A stretch of DNA of 64,000 nucleotides from Alicyclobacillus kakegawensis NBRC 103104 (GCF_001552655.1 NZ_BCRP01000003.1:1-64000); one strand, 5' to 3'; numbered from the stretch's first letter, positions 53,124 to 63,478 are shown. A program made the numbers and translations. Notes: a model not told the origin generated them from the letters alone.

Positions 53124-53150
53124 AAAAAAGGCGAGGGTTTCCCCTCGCCT
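53124..53150 (-). terminator. Terminator of the asd-dapG-dapA operon
   Basis: AGGCGAGGG-GAAA-CCCTCGCCT stem followed by TTTTT on the minus strand, 16 bp after dapA. Confidence 0.88.
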
Positions 53151-53165
53151 ACAGCGTGGCACGAA

Positions 53166-54053
53166 TCAAGACTCTGGCAACTTGCGCAGGCGGATGAGTT
53201 CTTGTCTCAACTCCTCCACCACCGACTCGCCGGCCGGGACCAGCGGCAATCTCACCCCGCCGGCCGGGATGCCCAACAGCTCCAACGCCGCCTTGAGCGG
53301 CGAAGGACTGGTTGTGCGGAACAAAGCCTCGAATATCGGCAGCAACCGGCCTGACCAGCCGGCTGCCCGGCGATGGTCCCCAGCCAGGAACGCGTCTATC
53401 ATCTCCCGGATCTCCAAGCCCACCACGTGCGAAGCTACGCTGACCACACCGTAGCCTCCTACAGCCATCATCGGCAGCGTAAACTTGTCATCCCCGCTGT
53501 AGAGGAGAAAATCATCCGGTTTGCGGGCCGCGATCTCAAGGATCTGACTGAAATTCCCGCTCGCCTCTTTGAGCGCCACGATGTTGGGAATTTCCGACAG
53601 ACGCAGCACCGTCTCCACATCCATGTTGACGGCCGTGCGGCCGGGAACGTTGTACAACATGATGGGGATGTCCACCGCTTCCGCCACAGCGGCGAAATGG
53701 TGATACAGACCGTCCTGGGAGGGCTTGTTGTAATACGGAGTCACCAAGAGGAGGCCGTGAACGCCCATCTGCTGGGCCTCGCGAGACAGTTCAATGGACG
53801 TTCGGGTGTCATTCGTGCCTGTTCCTGCCATCACCGGCACCCGTCCGTCGGCCAGGCGCAGCGTGTGTTCAAACAGGCGCAGCTTCTCCTCGTGGGTCAA
53901 GGTGGGGGACTCGCCCGTCGTGCCTGCCGCCAGCAGACAGGTGGTACCCGTATCCAACAGATGATGGACCAGCCGTTCCAAACCGGCGACATCCAGCTCC
54001 CCCGCACTCGTGAACGGCGTCGCCATGGCGGTCACAATGCGGCCAAAATCCAC
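53166..54053 (-). CDS. dapA: 4-hydroxy-tetrahydrodipicolinate synthase DapA
   Basis: A 295-residue TIM-barrel aldolase: GTTGESPTLTHEEK, YYNKPSQDGLYHHF, LYNVPGRTAVNM with the active-site Tyr, and IVALKEASGN with the Schiff-base Lys. It condenses pyruvate with aspartate semialdehyde, the entry to diaminopimelate, lysine and dipicolinate. It is the last gene of the operon asd-dapG-dapA and lies 6 bp after dapG. Confidence 0.95.
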   Translation of the reverse strand: MDFGRIVTAMATPFTSAGELDVAGLERLVHHLLDTGTTCLLAAGTTGESPTLTHEEKLRLFEHTLRLADGRVPVMAGTGTNDTRTSIELSREAQQMGVHGLLLVTPYYNKPSQDGLYHHFAAVAEAVDIPIMLYNVPGRTAVNMDVETVLRLSEIPNIVALKEASGNFSQILEIAARKPDDFLLYSGDDKFTLPMMAVGGYGVVSVASHVVGLEIREMIDAFLAGDHRRAAGWSGRLLPIFEALFRTTSPSPLKAALELLGIPAGGVRLPLVPAGESVVEELRQELIRLRKLPES

Positions 54054-54059
54054 GCTATT

Positions 54060-55286
54060 TCACCTCCGTACCGTAGCCGATTCCGGTGCTTGGCCCAGAC
54101 CAAACGCGCGATGTAGGGCCTTCACGGCCGTCTCCATGTCCTCCCCGCGCACCAAACACCAGATGGTCGTATGCGAGTCGGCGGATTGCAACACTTCAAT
54201 GCCTTCCGCAGCCAAGGCCTCGACAATGCGTGCCATCACCCCTGGGACGCCGGCCATGCCGGCACCCACCGCCGACACCTTCGCGCACCCAGGCGTCGTC
54301 TTTGCCTCCATTCCCAGGTCCCGCAGCACCGCCAGCGCGCCCGGCGCCTCCGCGTCCGGCACCGTGAACGAAATGCGCCCTGGCTCGACCGAGATAAAAT
54401 CGACGCTGATGCCGTGTCGGGCCATGGCATCAAACACGTGGTGCCGGGCACCAGGTCCCTCCAGGCGGATCTGCGTTAAGTGGGGCACGTGCGCCACCCC
54501 CGTCAGCAGCCGATCCGCCACGGCCCGCGTCTCCAACACGTCTGCAGCCGGCACGACCAGGGTCCCCTCATCGTCCGAACGCGTGCTGCGTACGCGGATG
54601 GGAATGTTTTTCTGCATCGCGATTTCCACCGCTCGCGGGTGGATGACTTTGGCTCCCTGATAGGCCAGATTGCAAATCTCCGTATACGTCACCTGCGGCA
54701 ACAGGCGCGCGTTTTCCACAATCCGCGGGTCCGCGGTCATGATGCCGTCGACGTCCGTGAAAATGTCCACATAGCTGGCGTCCAGCGCCACACCCAGCGC
54801 GGCCGCCGTCGTGTCGCTGCCGCCACGCCCCAGCGTCGTGACTTCGCCGGTCTCCGTGGCCCCTTGAAAGCCTGCCACCACGACAACCTTCCCGTCGCGC
54901 AGCTCTTCGCGAATCCGATCCGCCCGAATCTCGAGGATGCGCGCCCGGCCGTGCTCCGCTGTCGTCCGAATGCCCGCCTGCGGCCCGGTCAATACAGCCA
55001 CTTCATGCCCTCGCCCCCGCAGCAGCGCGGCAAATACGACCGCTGAGATGACCTCCCCGCAGGACATCAGCAGATCCAGGTCGCGCGGCGGCGTCCCCTG
55101 CCGGTCGGGAATCAGGCCCAGCAAGGTATCCGTGGCGTACGGATCGCCCTGGCGGCCCATGGCGGAGACCACCACCACCACTTGATAGCCTTTAGCCAAA
55201 GCCGACTCCACGTGGCGCAGGGCTGCAAGCCGGCCATCCTCGGCGGCCACCGACGTGCCGCCGAACTTTTGCACAATCACGCTCAT
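54060..55286 (-). CDS. dapG: Aspartate kinase (DapG-type)
   Basis: A 408-residue aspartokinase: KFGGTSVAAEDGR at the N-terminus, GFQGATETGEVTTLGRGGSDTTAAALG, and two C-terminal ACT domains (from about residue 265), the seat of feedback control. DapG in B. subtilis is the DAP-sensitive isozyme used for cell wall and spores; the name here rests on position between asd and dapA. Confidence 0.92.
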   Translation of the reverse strand: MSVIVQKFGGTSVAAEDGRLAALRHVESALAKGYQVVVVVSAMGRQGDPYATDTLLGLIPDRQGTPPRDLDLLMSCGEVISAVVFAALLRGRGHEVAVLTGPQAGIRTTAEHGRARILEIRADRIREELRDGKVVVVAGFQGATETGEVTTLGRGGSDTTAAALGVALDASYVDIFTDVDGIMTADPRIVENARLLPQVTYTEICNLAYQGAKVIHPRAVEIAMQKNIPIRVRSTRSDDEGTLVVPAADVLETRAVADRLLTGVAHVPHLTQIRLEGPGARHHVFDAMARHGISVDFISVEPGRISFTVPDAEAPGALAVLRDLGMEAKTTPGCAKVSAVGAGMAGVPGVMARIVEALAAEGIEVLQSADSHTTIWCLVRGEDMETAVKALHRAFGLGQAPESATVRR

Positions 55287-56356
55287 GACAGGGGCGCCTC
55301 CGCCACCTGTTCCCGGACGCTGCGGTTTGGATCAAGCCCGACCAACAACTCGGCAATCTGCACCGCGTTCCAGGCGGCTCCCTTGAGCAGGTTGTCCGCC
55401 ACCACGAACATCAGAATCGAACGGTCATCGGCCAAACTCCGGCGGATGCGGCCCACATACGTCTCGCCCGTCCCCGCGGCCATACGCGGATGTGGATACA
55501 CCCCTTCGCTCGGATTGTCGACCACGACCACGCCCTTGGCGTGCGCCAGCCGTTCCCGCACCTGCTCCGGGGTAACAGGCACTCGAAAGCGCAGCTCCAC
55601 CGCCTCGGCGTGACCGTACAACACGGGCACGCGGACGGCGGTCGGACTGACCTTAAGCTGCGGCATACTTAATATCTTGCGCGATTCGTTGACCAGCTTC
55701 ATCTCTTCCCGGGTGTACCCGTCCTCGACAAACACATCGCACTGGGGCAGGACGTTGAACGCCATCGGATGGGTCGCGGACTGGCCTTGGACCGGAAACA
55801 GTGTCTTTTTCACATCGCTCGGTCCGGCTTCAAGCTCCTGGCTGAGCGCGTCGATAGCCTTCTGCCCCATGCCGCTGACTGCTTGATACGTGGTCACGGT
55901 GATGCGTTCCAACCCGAAGTCAACCAGTGGCTTGACGGCCACAACCAGTTGGATGGTGGAGCAGTTTGGATTGGCGATAATGCCCTTGTGTTCCCCTGCC
56001 GCCTGCGGATTGACCTCCGGGACCACCAAGGGCACGTCCGGATCGAGACGAAAGGCGCTGCTGTTGTCGATGACCACCGCGCCCCGTTCCACCGCCAGCG
56101 GGGCATAGGTCCGGCTGGCGGCGGCACCCGCGCTGAACAGCGCGATGTCGACCCCGTCAAACGCGGACGCCGAGACGGCTTCGACGGGTACGGACTGGCC
56201 CCGAAAGGGGAGCGTCGTGCCCGCCGACCGCGGGGAAGCCAAGAGCCTCAACTCTCCAACCGGAAACCCCCTGCGTTCCAATGTATCGATCATCTTGCGG
56301 CCGACTGCGCCAGTCGCCCCCAGCACGGCCACACAATATGTCTCCTTGCGCTGCAC
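55283..56356 (-). CDS. asd: Aspartate-semialdehyde dehydrogenase Asd
   Basis: A 357-residue enzyme: VLGATGAVGRKM (NADPH binding), SAGAAASRTYAPL, NPNCSTIQ with the catalytic Cys, and VPVLYGHAEAVELRF with the active His. It reduces aspartyl phosphate to the semialdehyde. Overlaps dapG by 4 bp; follows dpaB. Confidence 0.95.
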   Translation of the reverse strand: MQRKETYCVAVLGATGAVGRKMIDTLERRGFPVGELRLLASPRSAGTTLPFRGQSVPVEAVSASAFDGVDIALFSAGAAASRTYAPLAVERGAVVIDNSSAFRLDPDVPLVVPEVNPQAAGEHKGIIANPNCSTIQLVVAVKPLVDFGLERITVTTYQAVSGMGQKAIDALSQELEAGPSDVKKTLFPVQGQSATHPMAFNVLPQCDVFVEDGYTREEMKLVNESRKILSMPQLKVSPTAVRVPVLYGHAEAVELRFRVPVTPEQVRERLAHAKGVVVVDNPSEGVYPHPRMAAGTGETYVGRIRRSLADDRSILMFVVADNLLKGAAWNAVQIAELLVGLDPNRSVREQVAEAPLS

Positions 56357-56389
56357 TCGTCCCCGACTCCTTGTCCCGCAGCCCTCCCG

Positions 56390-57010
56390 TCAGGGAGATG
56401 TCGACGGCCGCTCCTCGCGCCACCGTTCAATCAATAGCGGCTGCAGTTGTTTTTTCTCGAGAGCGGCTTCCAACGTCTCTGGAATCAACCGCATCTGCGC
56501 TACCAACGAGTTTATTTTAACATGCGGCGCGTCTTGGCCGAACGGAACGAAGAAAATATTTTTTGTATTGAGGAGCTTGGCGAGATTGAATAGATTGAGC
56601 CCCAGTCCGTCGTTGGTCGATATGGCCAACACCACGGGCCGGTCGTTGCGCAGTGTGGCTTTCGCGGCCATGAGGACGGGAGAATCGGTGTTGGCGTTGG
56701 CCAAGCGACTGAGTGTGCTACCCGTGCATGGGGCGATGACCAGGCTGTCCAGGCGCTTGCTCGGCCCCAGCGGCTCCGCCTCGGGAATGGTCCGTATGCC
56801 CTGTTGACCGGTCACAGCCTCGATTCGTTCCGCCCACTCTCCCGCTTCCCCAAACCGTGTGCCGACGCCCAGCACGGTGTTGGAGAAGACAGGCACGACC
56901 GTGGCGCCCATGGCCACCAGCCGTTCCACCTCCGGAAACACCTCGGCGTATGTGCAATGCGACCCCGTCACGGCAAACCCGATGGTCTTTCCCTTGACCT
57001 CCACACACAA
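56390..57010 (-). CDS. dpaB: Dipicolinate synthase subunit B
   Basis: A 206-residue flavoprotein-like subunit (IGFAVTGSHCTYAEVFPEVERL, APCTGSTLSRLANANTDSPVLMAAKATLRNDRPVVLAIST). With DpaA it oxidises dihydroxy-tetrahydrodipicolinate to dipicolinate in the mother cell, the compound that loads the spore core with calcium. It follows dpaA by 7 bp (SpoVFB). Confidence 0.95.
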   Translation of the reverse strand: MCVEVKGKTIGFAVTGSHCTYAEVFPEVERLVAMGATVVPVFSNTVLGVGTRFGEAGEWAERIEAVTGQQGIRTIPEAEPLGPSKRLDSLVIAPCTGSTLSRLANANTDSPVLMAAKATLRNDRPVVLAISTNDGLGLNLFNLAKLLNTKNIFFVPFGQDAPHVKINSLVAQMRLIPETLEAALEKKQLQPLLIERWREERPSTSP

Positions 57011-57017
57011 TCCCTCC

Positions 57018-57893
57018 TCAATTGGCGGCCAGAAGCCGGCACACGCTGGCGGCGATAATCCGCCCTGCTGTCTTGGGTGCCACCAGCCCCGGCAGACTCG
57101 GCGTCAGAATCGCCTTCATGCCACGCCGTTCCGCGTAGCGAAAGTCCGTGCCGCCCGGCTTGGAGGCGATATCGATAATCACGGTCTGACGCGGCATCAC
57201 CTTCAACACCTCGGCGGTCAGGATGGGCGCGGGCACCGTATTGAACACCACATCGATGTCGCGCACCGCCGCCTCCAGTCCATTCATGGCCGCCGGCTCC
57301 AAGCCCATCTCGATAATTCGCGCCAAATCCGCCGTGTCACGGGCAGCCACACGAACCTTCGCCCCCAAGGCGGCCGCGGTCCTGGAAAGCGTTTGGCCGC
57401 AACGGCCAAAACCAACCACCAGAACCCGGGACCCGTGCAGGGTGATGTCCGTATGCTGCATCGCCAAGGCGATGGCCCCTTCGGCCGTGGGAATGGAGTT
57501 GAGAATGGCCACCTCATCCAACTCCATCAGCTTCACCAGCCGCAGGCCGGCCGACTGACACCATTGCTCAAGGACAGGCCGAGCGATGCCGGAGAAGACA
57601 AAGGTCCCTGGTTTGGCGGCTCGGAACAAGTCCTCACGCAGGTAGATGGGGTCATCCGCAAAGTGGCTGTCGACGCGACCGTCGTCCTCCATGCCCGCCA
57701 CCGGCAGGACAATCGCGTCCACCTGGCTGAACACCGGATCCGACAGCGTTACGTGACGGATGTCCGGGAAGGACCTGGACAACTGGTCAAAGCCAATCAG
57801 CGCCACGCTCCCGTCCGATTCAATCACCTGCGCGATCACCTCGACCATGCGCGCGTCTCCCCCGATGAACAGCACCTGGCGGCCTGTCAGCAT
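57018..57893 (-). CDS. dpaA: Dipicolinate synthase subunit A
   Basis: A 291-residue Rossmann-fold subunit with RVLVVGFGRCGQTLSRTAAALGA (NAD(P) binding near residue 150) and an N-terminal flavodoxin-like half (VLFIGGDARMVEVI). Works with DpaB. Start at an ATG preceded by AAAGGGGGCG. A sigma-K-like promoter lies upstream. Confidence 0.95.
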   Translation of the reverse strand: MLTGRQVLFIGGDARMVEVIAQVIESDGSVALIGFDQLSRSFPDIRHVTLSDPVFSQVDAIVLPVAGMEDDGRVDSHFADDPIYLREDLFRAAKPGTFVFSGIARPVLEQWCQSAGLRLVKLMELDEVAILNSIPTAEGAIALAMQHTDITLHGSRVLVVGFGRCGQTLSRTAAALGAKVRVAARDTADLARIIEMGLEPAAMNGLEAAVRDIDVVFNTVPAPILTAEVLKVMPRQTVIIDIASKPGGTDFRYAERRGMKAILTPSLPGLVAPKTAGRIIAASVCRLLAAN

Positions 57894-57925
57894 CCGCCAT
57901 CGCCCCCTTTGCCACTGGGTCGATG

Positions 57926-57954
57926 CAATCTATGAGCGAACGCCCATCAAGGTG
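57926..57954 (-). promoter_or_regulatory. Candidate sigma-K promoter of dpaAB
   Basis: CACC (57954-57951), 16 bases, CATAGATTG (57934-57926), near the sigma-K pattern mACm-N16/17-CATAnnnTA. The dpaAB operon of B. subtilis uses sigma-K. Confidence 0.35.
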
Positions 57955-57972
57955 CTGCCGCCCACATGAAGA

Positions 57973-58020
57973 AAGCCCGACTGATGGGTCCATGGCGTGG
58001 CCTTCCCCTCAGTCGGGCTT
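57973..58020 (-). terminator. Terminator of dut
   Basis: A 12-bp stem AAGCCCGACTGA with its complement and a 24-base loop, followed by TCTTC on the minus strand, 38 bp after dut. Confidence 0.6.
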
Positions 58021-58057
58021 GGATGCAATCTGACGTTTTAAGACGGTGCCCGGCCGC

Positions 58058-58519
58058 CTACGGCCGCACCCCTGTGGAACCAAATCCGCCCTCCCCCCGC
58101 TCCGTCTGTACGAACACATCCGTGGCTTCCAGTACGGCCCGGTGCACGGGGGCAAAGACCATCTGCGCGACGCGGTCCCCTGGCTCAATCGTGACCGCCT
58201 CGCTGCCAAAATTCATCAACAACACCATCACCTCGCCCGTGTAGTCACTGTCGATGACACCGACGCCATTGGGCAGGGCCAGGCCGTGCCGGAGCGCCAG
58301 ACCGCTGCGGGCGTAAACCAAAGCCACGGCACACGGGTTGAGAATCTGGATGGCGATGCCTGTCGGGACCTTGACCCGCTCACCGGGTGCCACCGTGATG
58401 GCGGCAGGCAGGCAGGCGTGCAGGTCCATCCCGGCTGCCCCCGCCGTGGCGTACTTGGGGAGATACTCGGGTCGGAAGTGCGGGGACACGACGCGGTATT
58501 TGACGCGAATTTCAGCCAT
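58058..58519 (-). CDS. dut: Deoxyuridine triphosphatase (dUTPase)
   Basis: A 153-residue trimeric dUTPase with all five motifs: AGAAGMDLHA, ARSGLA, GVIDSDYTGEVMV, GDRVAQMVFAP and RGEGGFGSTG. It removes dUTP and makes dUMP. Start at an ATG with GTGAGGTGAC upstream. It is 6 bp after the M16 peptidase gene. Confidence 0.94.
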   Translation of the reverse strand: MAEIRVKYRVVSPHFRPEYLPKYATAGAAGMDLHACLPAAITVAPGERVKVPTGIAIQILNPCAVALVYARSGLALRHGLALPNGVGVIDSDYTGEVMVLLMNFGSEAVTIEPGDRVAQMVFAPVHRAVLEATDVFVQTERGEGGFGSTGVRP

Positions 58520-58524
58520 CCGCG

Positions 58525-59778
58525 TCACCTCACCCAGCGTGCGAACCGGCTGTCCGTCACCGGCCCGACCGCGGCCAAGGCAAAGTCCTGTTGCAGCAGC
58601 CACGCAGCCATCGCCTTCACGTCCGCCACGGTCACGCCGTTGATTCGGGCCAAGGTCTCATCCAGCGGGACTTCGCGCCCCAACACCAACTCATTCTTGC
58701 CCAGTCGGCTCATGCGACTGCTCGTGCTTTCCAGGCTGAGCATGATGGAGCTCTTTACCTGCTGCTTGCACTTCTGCAGTTCATTGTCTGTCAAACCTTT
58801 TTTGGCCAAATCCTCGCAAATGGCGTAGATCCGCTCCAGCACAGTGTCCACGTGTTCAGGCGAGGTGCCTGTGTACACCCCGAACATGCCGCAATCCTGA
58901 TAGGCCGAATGGAACGAGAACACGGAATACGCGAGGCCACGCTCTTCCCGAATCTCCTGAAACAGTTTGGAACTGGGCGCGCTGCCAAGGGCGTTGTTGA
59001 GCAGAATGAGCGGATACAGACGTTCGTCGCCCGCAGCCAGCCCTGGAGCGGCCAAACAGATGTGGACCTGCTCGATGTCCTTCTCCCGAACGGTCACGCG
59101 GGCGTCGAAGCTGGGCGGAGAGACCTCCGCCGTCCTCTGGGCTGAGGCCGCAAAGGCCCGCCCAAACAGCCGCCGGACCGTATCCACCGCCCGGTCCTCG
59201 GGGATGTTGCCGGCAATGGCCACCACCACCCGCTCGGGGCGGTAATGACTCGCCACGTATTCCAGCAAATCCGCTCGGGTGAACGCCAGCAGATTGTCTT
59301 CCAGGCCGAGAATCGTATATCCCAAAGGATGATCGCGATACGCCCCCTCCGCGATGACGTCCATCACCAACTCGTCAGGGGTGTCCTCGTACATGCGGAT
59401 CTCTTCAAGAATAACTTTCTTTTCCTTTTCCATCTCTTCTGGGTAGAATTGGGAATCAAAAAACATGTCGGCCAGGGTCTCAATCGCCGTGTCGAAGTGT
59501 TCATCCAAAACCTTGGCATAAAAGCAGGTGTACTCTTTCGAAGTGAACGCGTTGACATGCCCGCCAATTTCGTCAAACAACATGGCCAATTCCCTGGCCG
59601 AGAGACGATGGGTCCCCTTGAACAACATGTGTTCAAGAAAGTGGCTGATGCCGTTGTTGTTCTTAGTCTCAAAGCGTGAACCCGTGCCAATCCAAATCCC
59701 CATGCTCACCGAACGCATGCTGGGGATCTCCTCGCCCACGACACGCACTCCGTTATCCAACACGACTCGGTACGTCAC
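58525..59778 (-). CDS. M16-family zinc peptidase (MlpA/YmxG type)
   Basis: A 417-residue inverzincin: HFLEHMLFKGT (HxxEH) near residue 50 with the distal Glu about 70 residues on, and the R/Y pair region SLESTSSRMSRLGKNELVLGR in the C-terminal half. Corresponds by position to mlpA (ymxG), between ylxY and the dpa genes. Substrate unknown. Confidence 0.9.
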   Translation of the reverse strand: MTYRVVLDNGVRVVGEEIPSMRSVSMGIWIGTGSRFETKNNNGISHFLEHMLFKGTHRLSARELAMLFDEIGGHVNAFTSKEYTCFYAKVLDEHFDTAIETLADMFFDSQFYPEEMEKEKKVILEEIRMYEDTPDELVMDVIAEGAYRDHPLGYTILGLEDNLLAFTRADLLEYVASHYRPERVVVAIAGNIPEDRAVDTVRRLFGRAFAASAQRTAEVSPPSFDARVTVREKDIEQVHICLAAPGLAAGDERLYPLILLNNALGSAPSSKLFQEIREERGLAYSVFSFHSAYQDCGMFGVYTGTSPEHVDTVLERIYAICEDLAKKGLTDNELQKCKQQVKSSIMLSLESTSSRMSRLGKNELVLGREVPLDETLARINGVTVADVKAMAAWLLQQDFALAAVGPVTDSRFARWVR

Positions 59779-59859
59779 TCCGCAGCCTCCCTGGGGTCAA
59801 GGCGACCGATGGAACGGACGCCTGCATCTGCCAGACTAACTATAGCAGACCGCCAATCC

Positions 59860-60789
59860 TCATCTCAACAAATCGGGAGGGGCTGTGGCCGGCTGTTCGC
59901 GCACCACCTGATCGACCGTTTTGAAGCTGTAGCCCTGCTCGCGCAGCCCGGCGATGATCTGTGGGAGTGCCTCCACGGTGGGCTTGGTGGGGTGCATCAG
60001 CAGGAGCATGCCGGGCTCGGCATGCGCCAACGCCCGCCCGGCAATGGCAGAGGCCGGAGGTCGACGCCAGTCCACGGTGTCCACCGTCCACAACACCGTG
60101 TAGCACCCGTATTGGCGAGCCAGTTTGACCAGCCGTTGGTCGTAACTTCCAGCCGGCGGAGCCAGCAAGTCCACGCGCACCCCTGTCGCCTGCTCAATGC
60201 GTTCTCGGGAGCCAGCAACCTGTGCGGTCAACTGCCCGGTGGACAGCTTGCGAAAATCGGGGTGCCCGCTGCCGTGGCTGCCGATGTCCATGCCCGCCCG
60301 CGCAATCTCCGACGACAGCTGCGGGTGCTTTTCCACCCACGCTCCGTCCAAGAAGAACGTCGCCTTCACGCCTTCCGCCGTCAACGTCTGCAAGACCGCG
60401 GGGATGTACTCCTCGCCCCACGACACATTGAACATCAAACAGGCCGACTTTTCCTCGCGCGGACCGCGGTAAATCGGCTCCGCCGGCAGATCCGCCAAGC
60501 GCACGCGAGGAGCCACCGTCCTCCATACCATATGAAGGTGGCCATCCTGTCGCAACCGGGTCTCGCGGACGCTGCCCGCCACGTCCAGCCGCCAACCGGA
60601 CAGGCCGGGTATCGCGTGCCACACCCTATCTACTTGCGCGTTCACAGCGGGCCGGCCCCACTTCTCTCCCAGGGTCTGCAATTCAACCTCCATGTCTTTG
60701 TCCTTGGCGCTCGCCTGAGAAACAGTTCCTGCACAAACAACCCAACACGCAGTCAGGCACGCGAGCATGCGCAACCGGCGGCGTCCCAT
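59860..60789 (-). CDS. ylxY: YlxY-like polysaccharide deacetylase-fold protein
   Basis: A 309-residue exported protein with a signal sequence (MLACLTACWVVCAGTVSQASA) and a NodB-type domain from about residue 120: MFNVSWGEEYIP, ATFFLDGAWVEKHP, DIGSHGSGHPDF, APPAGSYDQR and MHPTKPTVEAL. The first motif, TFDD in active enzymes, is F-N-V-S here, so the catalytic Asp seems absent, while the metal-binding S/H-x3-H site is kept. Position next to pnp matches ylxY. ATG with GAGGGGGAA upstream. Confidence 0.85.
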   Translation of the reverse strand: MGRRRLRMLACLTACWVVCAGTVSQASAKDKDMEVELQTLGEKWGRPAVNAQVDRVWHAIPGLSGWRLDVAGSVRETRLRQDGHLHMVWRTVAPRVRLADLPAEPIYRGPREEKSACLMFNVSWGEEYIPAVLQTLTAEGVKATFFLDGAWVEKHPQLSSEIARAGMDIGSHGSGHPDFRKLSTGQLTAQVAGSRERIEQATGVRVDLLAPPAGSYDQRLVKLARQYGCYTVLWTVDTVDWRRPPASAIAGRALAHAEPGMLLLMHPTKPTVEALPQIIAGLREQGYSFKTVDQVVREQPATAPPDLLR

Positions 60790-60926
60790 ACAGATTCCCC
60801 CTCGCACGTCTTGTATCGAGGGTTAGCTTGTCCCGAATCGAAAAAATCCCTCCGAACGGGCGGAAGGATTCTTGCGGTCCACAAGACATGCATATGGAGG
60901 AAACAAGCGAAGACGGCCGGCCCGGC

Positions 60927-63044
60927 TTATCCGTGGCTGGCCAGGTTGCCAGACCGCTGGCGCTGGCGCAAAACTTCCTTGCGGGAAAGGTTGATGCGCC
61001 CCTGGCTGTCGATGTCCGTCACTTTTACGGTGATTTCATCCCCCACCTTACAGATATCCTCCACCTTGGCCACACGGCCCACGTCCAGTTGCGAAATGTG
61101 AACCAGGCCCTCTTTGCCAGGGAGAATCTCCACGAACGCGCCATACTTCTCCACTCGGGTTACGCGGCCCACGTAAGTGGCGCCTACCTCAACCTCACGC
61201 ACAATATCCAGTATCTGCTGTTTCGCGCGTTCAGCCCCTTCGGCATCCACTCCCGAAATGAAGATGCGACCGTCCTGTTCAATGTCAATTTTCACGCCCG
61301 TATCCTCGATGATCTTGTTGATGACGCGCCCACCGGGCCCTATCACGTCGCGAATCTTATCCGGATTGATGCGCACCGTGATCACCCTCGGAGCGTAGCG
61401 GGACAGCTCGCCGCGCGGTTGGCCGATGGCCGCCAGCATCTTCTCCAGGATGAACATCCGCCCCTGGCGCGCCTGCTCCAGCGCCCGTTCCAGAATCCCC
61501 CGCGTGATCCCGGAGATCTTGATGTCCATCTGCAAGGCCGTGACCCCCTGGGCCGTGCCGGCCACCTTAAAGTCCATGTCGCCCAAGTGGTCCTCCAATC
61601 CCTGGATGTCCGTCAAAATGGCCACCTGGCCGTTTTCCTCCACCAGACCCATGGCAATCCCGGCCACTGGCGCCTTGATAGGCACGCCTGCGTCCATCAA
61701 AGCCATCGTGCTGCCGCAGATGCTCGCTTGGGACGTGGAACCGTTGGACTCCAACACTTCCGACACGACACGAATGGCGTACGGGAATTCGTCTGGGGAC
61801 GGAATCACCGGATCTAGCGCCCGTTCCCCCAGGGCCCCATGGCCGATGTCCCGACGGCTGGGGGCCCGCAGCGGCCGCGCTTCCCCGACACTGAACGGCG
61901 GGAAGTTGTAATGATGCATGTAGCGGTTGGATTCCTCCAAATCCAAACCGTCGAGGATCTGCTCATCTCCGAGCGCCCCCAGGGTGCACACCGACAGCGC
62001 CTGCGTCTGCCCCCGCGTGAACAGACCGGAGCCGTGCGCCCGTGGCAACAGTCCCACCTCGCAGGAAATGGGGCGGATTTCGTTCAACTTGCGACCGTCC
62101 GGACGGATGCCTTCATAGATGATGGCCCGCCGCACTTCCTCTTTGAGGATGTCGTGCAACACCTCGTCGATGTCCTTCGCCTGCTCTGGGTAGTCTTCCG
62201 CCAACTGGGCCTGCACCCGTTCTCCAACTTCGGCGACCGCCGCTTCGCGGGCCTGCTTGTCCGGGTTCCGGATGGCACCTTTGATGTCCTCGGTCGCCAG
62301 CTCTCGTACCCGCCTCTCCAGCTCGGGGTCCACAACGTGCAGTTCCACTTCCCGTTTAGGCTTGGCCACGTCCTGTGCAAACGTTTCGATTTCCGCGATG
62401 ACCTGCTTCACCGACTCATGCCCGAACAGGATGGCCTCCAGCATCTCCGGCTCCGGAACCTGATTGGCCCCCGCTTCCACCATGACAATCGCGTCCTTGG
62501 TGCCGGCCACCGTCAGGTGCATGTCGCTTTGTTCCGCTTCCTGGACCGTAGGGTTGATAACCAGCCGCCCGTCCACCCTGCCGACAATCACGCCCCCAAT
62601 CGGCCCGTCAAACGGTATGTCAGAAATCGTCAGGGCGGCCGAGGTCCCAATCATCGCCGCAATCTCGGGGGCGCAATCCTGATCCACGGACAGGACCATG
62701 GTCACCACCTGGACCTCGTTGCGAAACCCTTTCGGAAACAGCGGCCGGATGGGACGGTCAATCAAGCGCGCGGCCAGAATCGCCTTCTCGCTCGGGCGTC
62801 CCTCGCGCTTGATAAACCCGCCGGGAATCTTCCCCACCGCGTAGAAACGCTCCTCATAGTTGACCGTGAGTGGAAAAAAATCGAGTTCCTTGGGCTCCTG
62901 CGAGGCGGTCACCGTGGCGAGCACGACCGTGTCGCCGTAGCGCACCGTCACAGCAGCCGTCGCTTGTTTTGCCAGCTTGCCGGTCTCAAGAACACACTTG
63001 CGGCCGGCAAGCTCAAATTCGTGCTGCTTCACCATACCGTTCAA
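60927..63044 (-). CDS. pnp: Polyribonucleotide nucleotidyltransferase (PNPase)
   Basis: About 705 residues: two RNase PH-like domains with an all-helical linker, a KH domain ([20 protein letters not shown]) near residue 560 and an S1 domain ([28 protein letters not shown]) near residue 630. It degrades RNA 3' to 5' using phosphate. The TTG at 63044 is well spaced from AAAGGGG; an ATG three codons on (63035) is the alternative. rpsO is upstream, the usual pair. Confidence 0.96.
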   Translation of the reverse strand: MNGMVKQHEFELAGRKCVLETGKLAKQATAAVTVRYGDTVVLATVTASQEPKELDFFPLTVNYEERFYAVGKIPGGFIKREGRPSEKAILAARLIDRPIRPLFPKGFRNEVQVVTMVLSVDQDCAPEIAAMIGTSAALTISDIPFDGPIGGVIVGRVDGRLVINPTVQEAEQSDMHLTVAGTKDAIVMVEAGANQVPEPEMLEAILFGHESVKQVIAEIETFAQDVAKPKREVELHVVDPELERRVRELATEDIKGAIRNPDKQAREAAVAEVGERVQAQLAEDYPEQAKDIDEVLHDILKEEVRRAIIYEGIRPDGRKLNEIRPISCEVGLLPRAHGSGLFTRGQTQALSVCTLGALGDEQILDGLDLEESNRYMHHYNFPPFSVGEARPLRAPSRRDIGHGALGERALDPVIPSPDEFPYAIRVVSEVLESNGSTSQASICGSTMALMDAGVPIKAPVAGIAMGLVEENGQVAILTDIQGLEDHLGDMDFKVAGTAQGVTALQMDIKISGITRGILERALEQARQGRMFILEKMLAAIGQPRGELSRYAPRVITVRINPDKIRDVIGPGGRVINKIIEDTGVKIDIEQDGRIFISGVDAEGAERAKQQILDIVREVEVGATYVGRVTRVEKYGAFVEILPGKEGLVHISQLDVGRVAKVEDICKVGDEITVKVTDIDSQGRINLSRKEVLRQRQRSGNLASHG

Positions 63045-63181
63045 AAATCCCCTTTCGCACCTGCATCGAGCGGTCCATCGGATGAATTCGGCCTTGTCCT
63101 AGCATTTCCTTCCGCTTACGAGACCAAGCCGACTCCTGTCGCCCGGCCGCTTCCGAAAAACATCCATGACCGATATAAACA

Positions 63182-63201
63182 AGGCGGGCCGAAGCCCGCC
63201 T
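63182..63201 (-). terminator. Terminator between rpsO and pnp
   Basis: AGGCGGGC-TTCG-GCCCGCCT followed by TGTTTAT on the minus strand, 11 bp after rpsO. Confidence 0.7.
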
Positions 63202-63211
63202 CAATACCCGC

Positions 63212-63478
63212 TTACCGCCGCAGGCCCAACGCCTGAATCAGTTCACGGTAACGATTGATATCCTTCTTCCGGAGGTAGTTCAACAAATTCCGGCGATGGC
63301 CGATCATCTTGTACAACCCGCGCCGGGAATGATGGTCCTTCTTGTGCACTCGGAAATGCTCGGTCAAGTCGTTGATGCGCTCCGTCAAAAGGGCAATCTG
63401 CACCTCCGGGGAGCCCGTGTCTGACTCATGGGTGCGGAACCGTTCCACAATTTCACGTTTGCGTTCTTGGCTCAACAA
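63212..63478 (-). CDS. rpsO: 30S ribosomal protein S15
   Basis: An 88-residue ribosomal protein ([52 protein letters not shown]), full length. Binds 16S rRNA early in 30S assembly. Sits between ribF and pnp. Confidence 0.98.
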   Translation of the reverse strand: MLSQERKREIVERFRTHESDTGSPEVQIALLTERINDLTEHFRVHKKDHHSRRGLYKMIGHRRNLLNYLRKKDINRYRELIQALGLRR

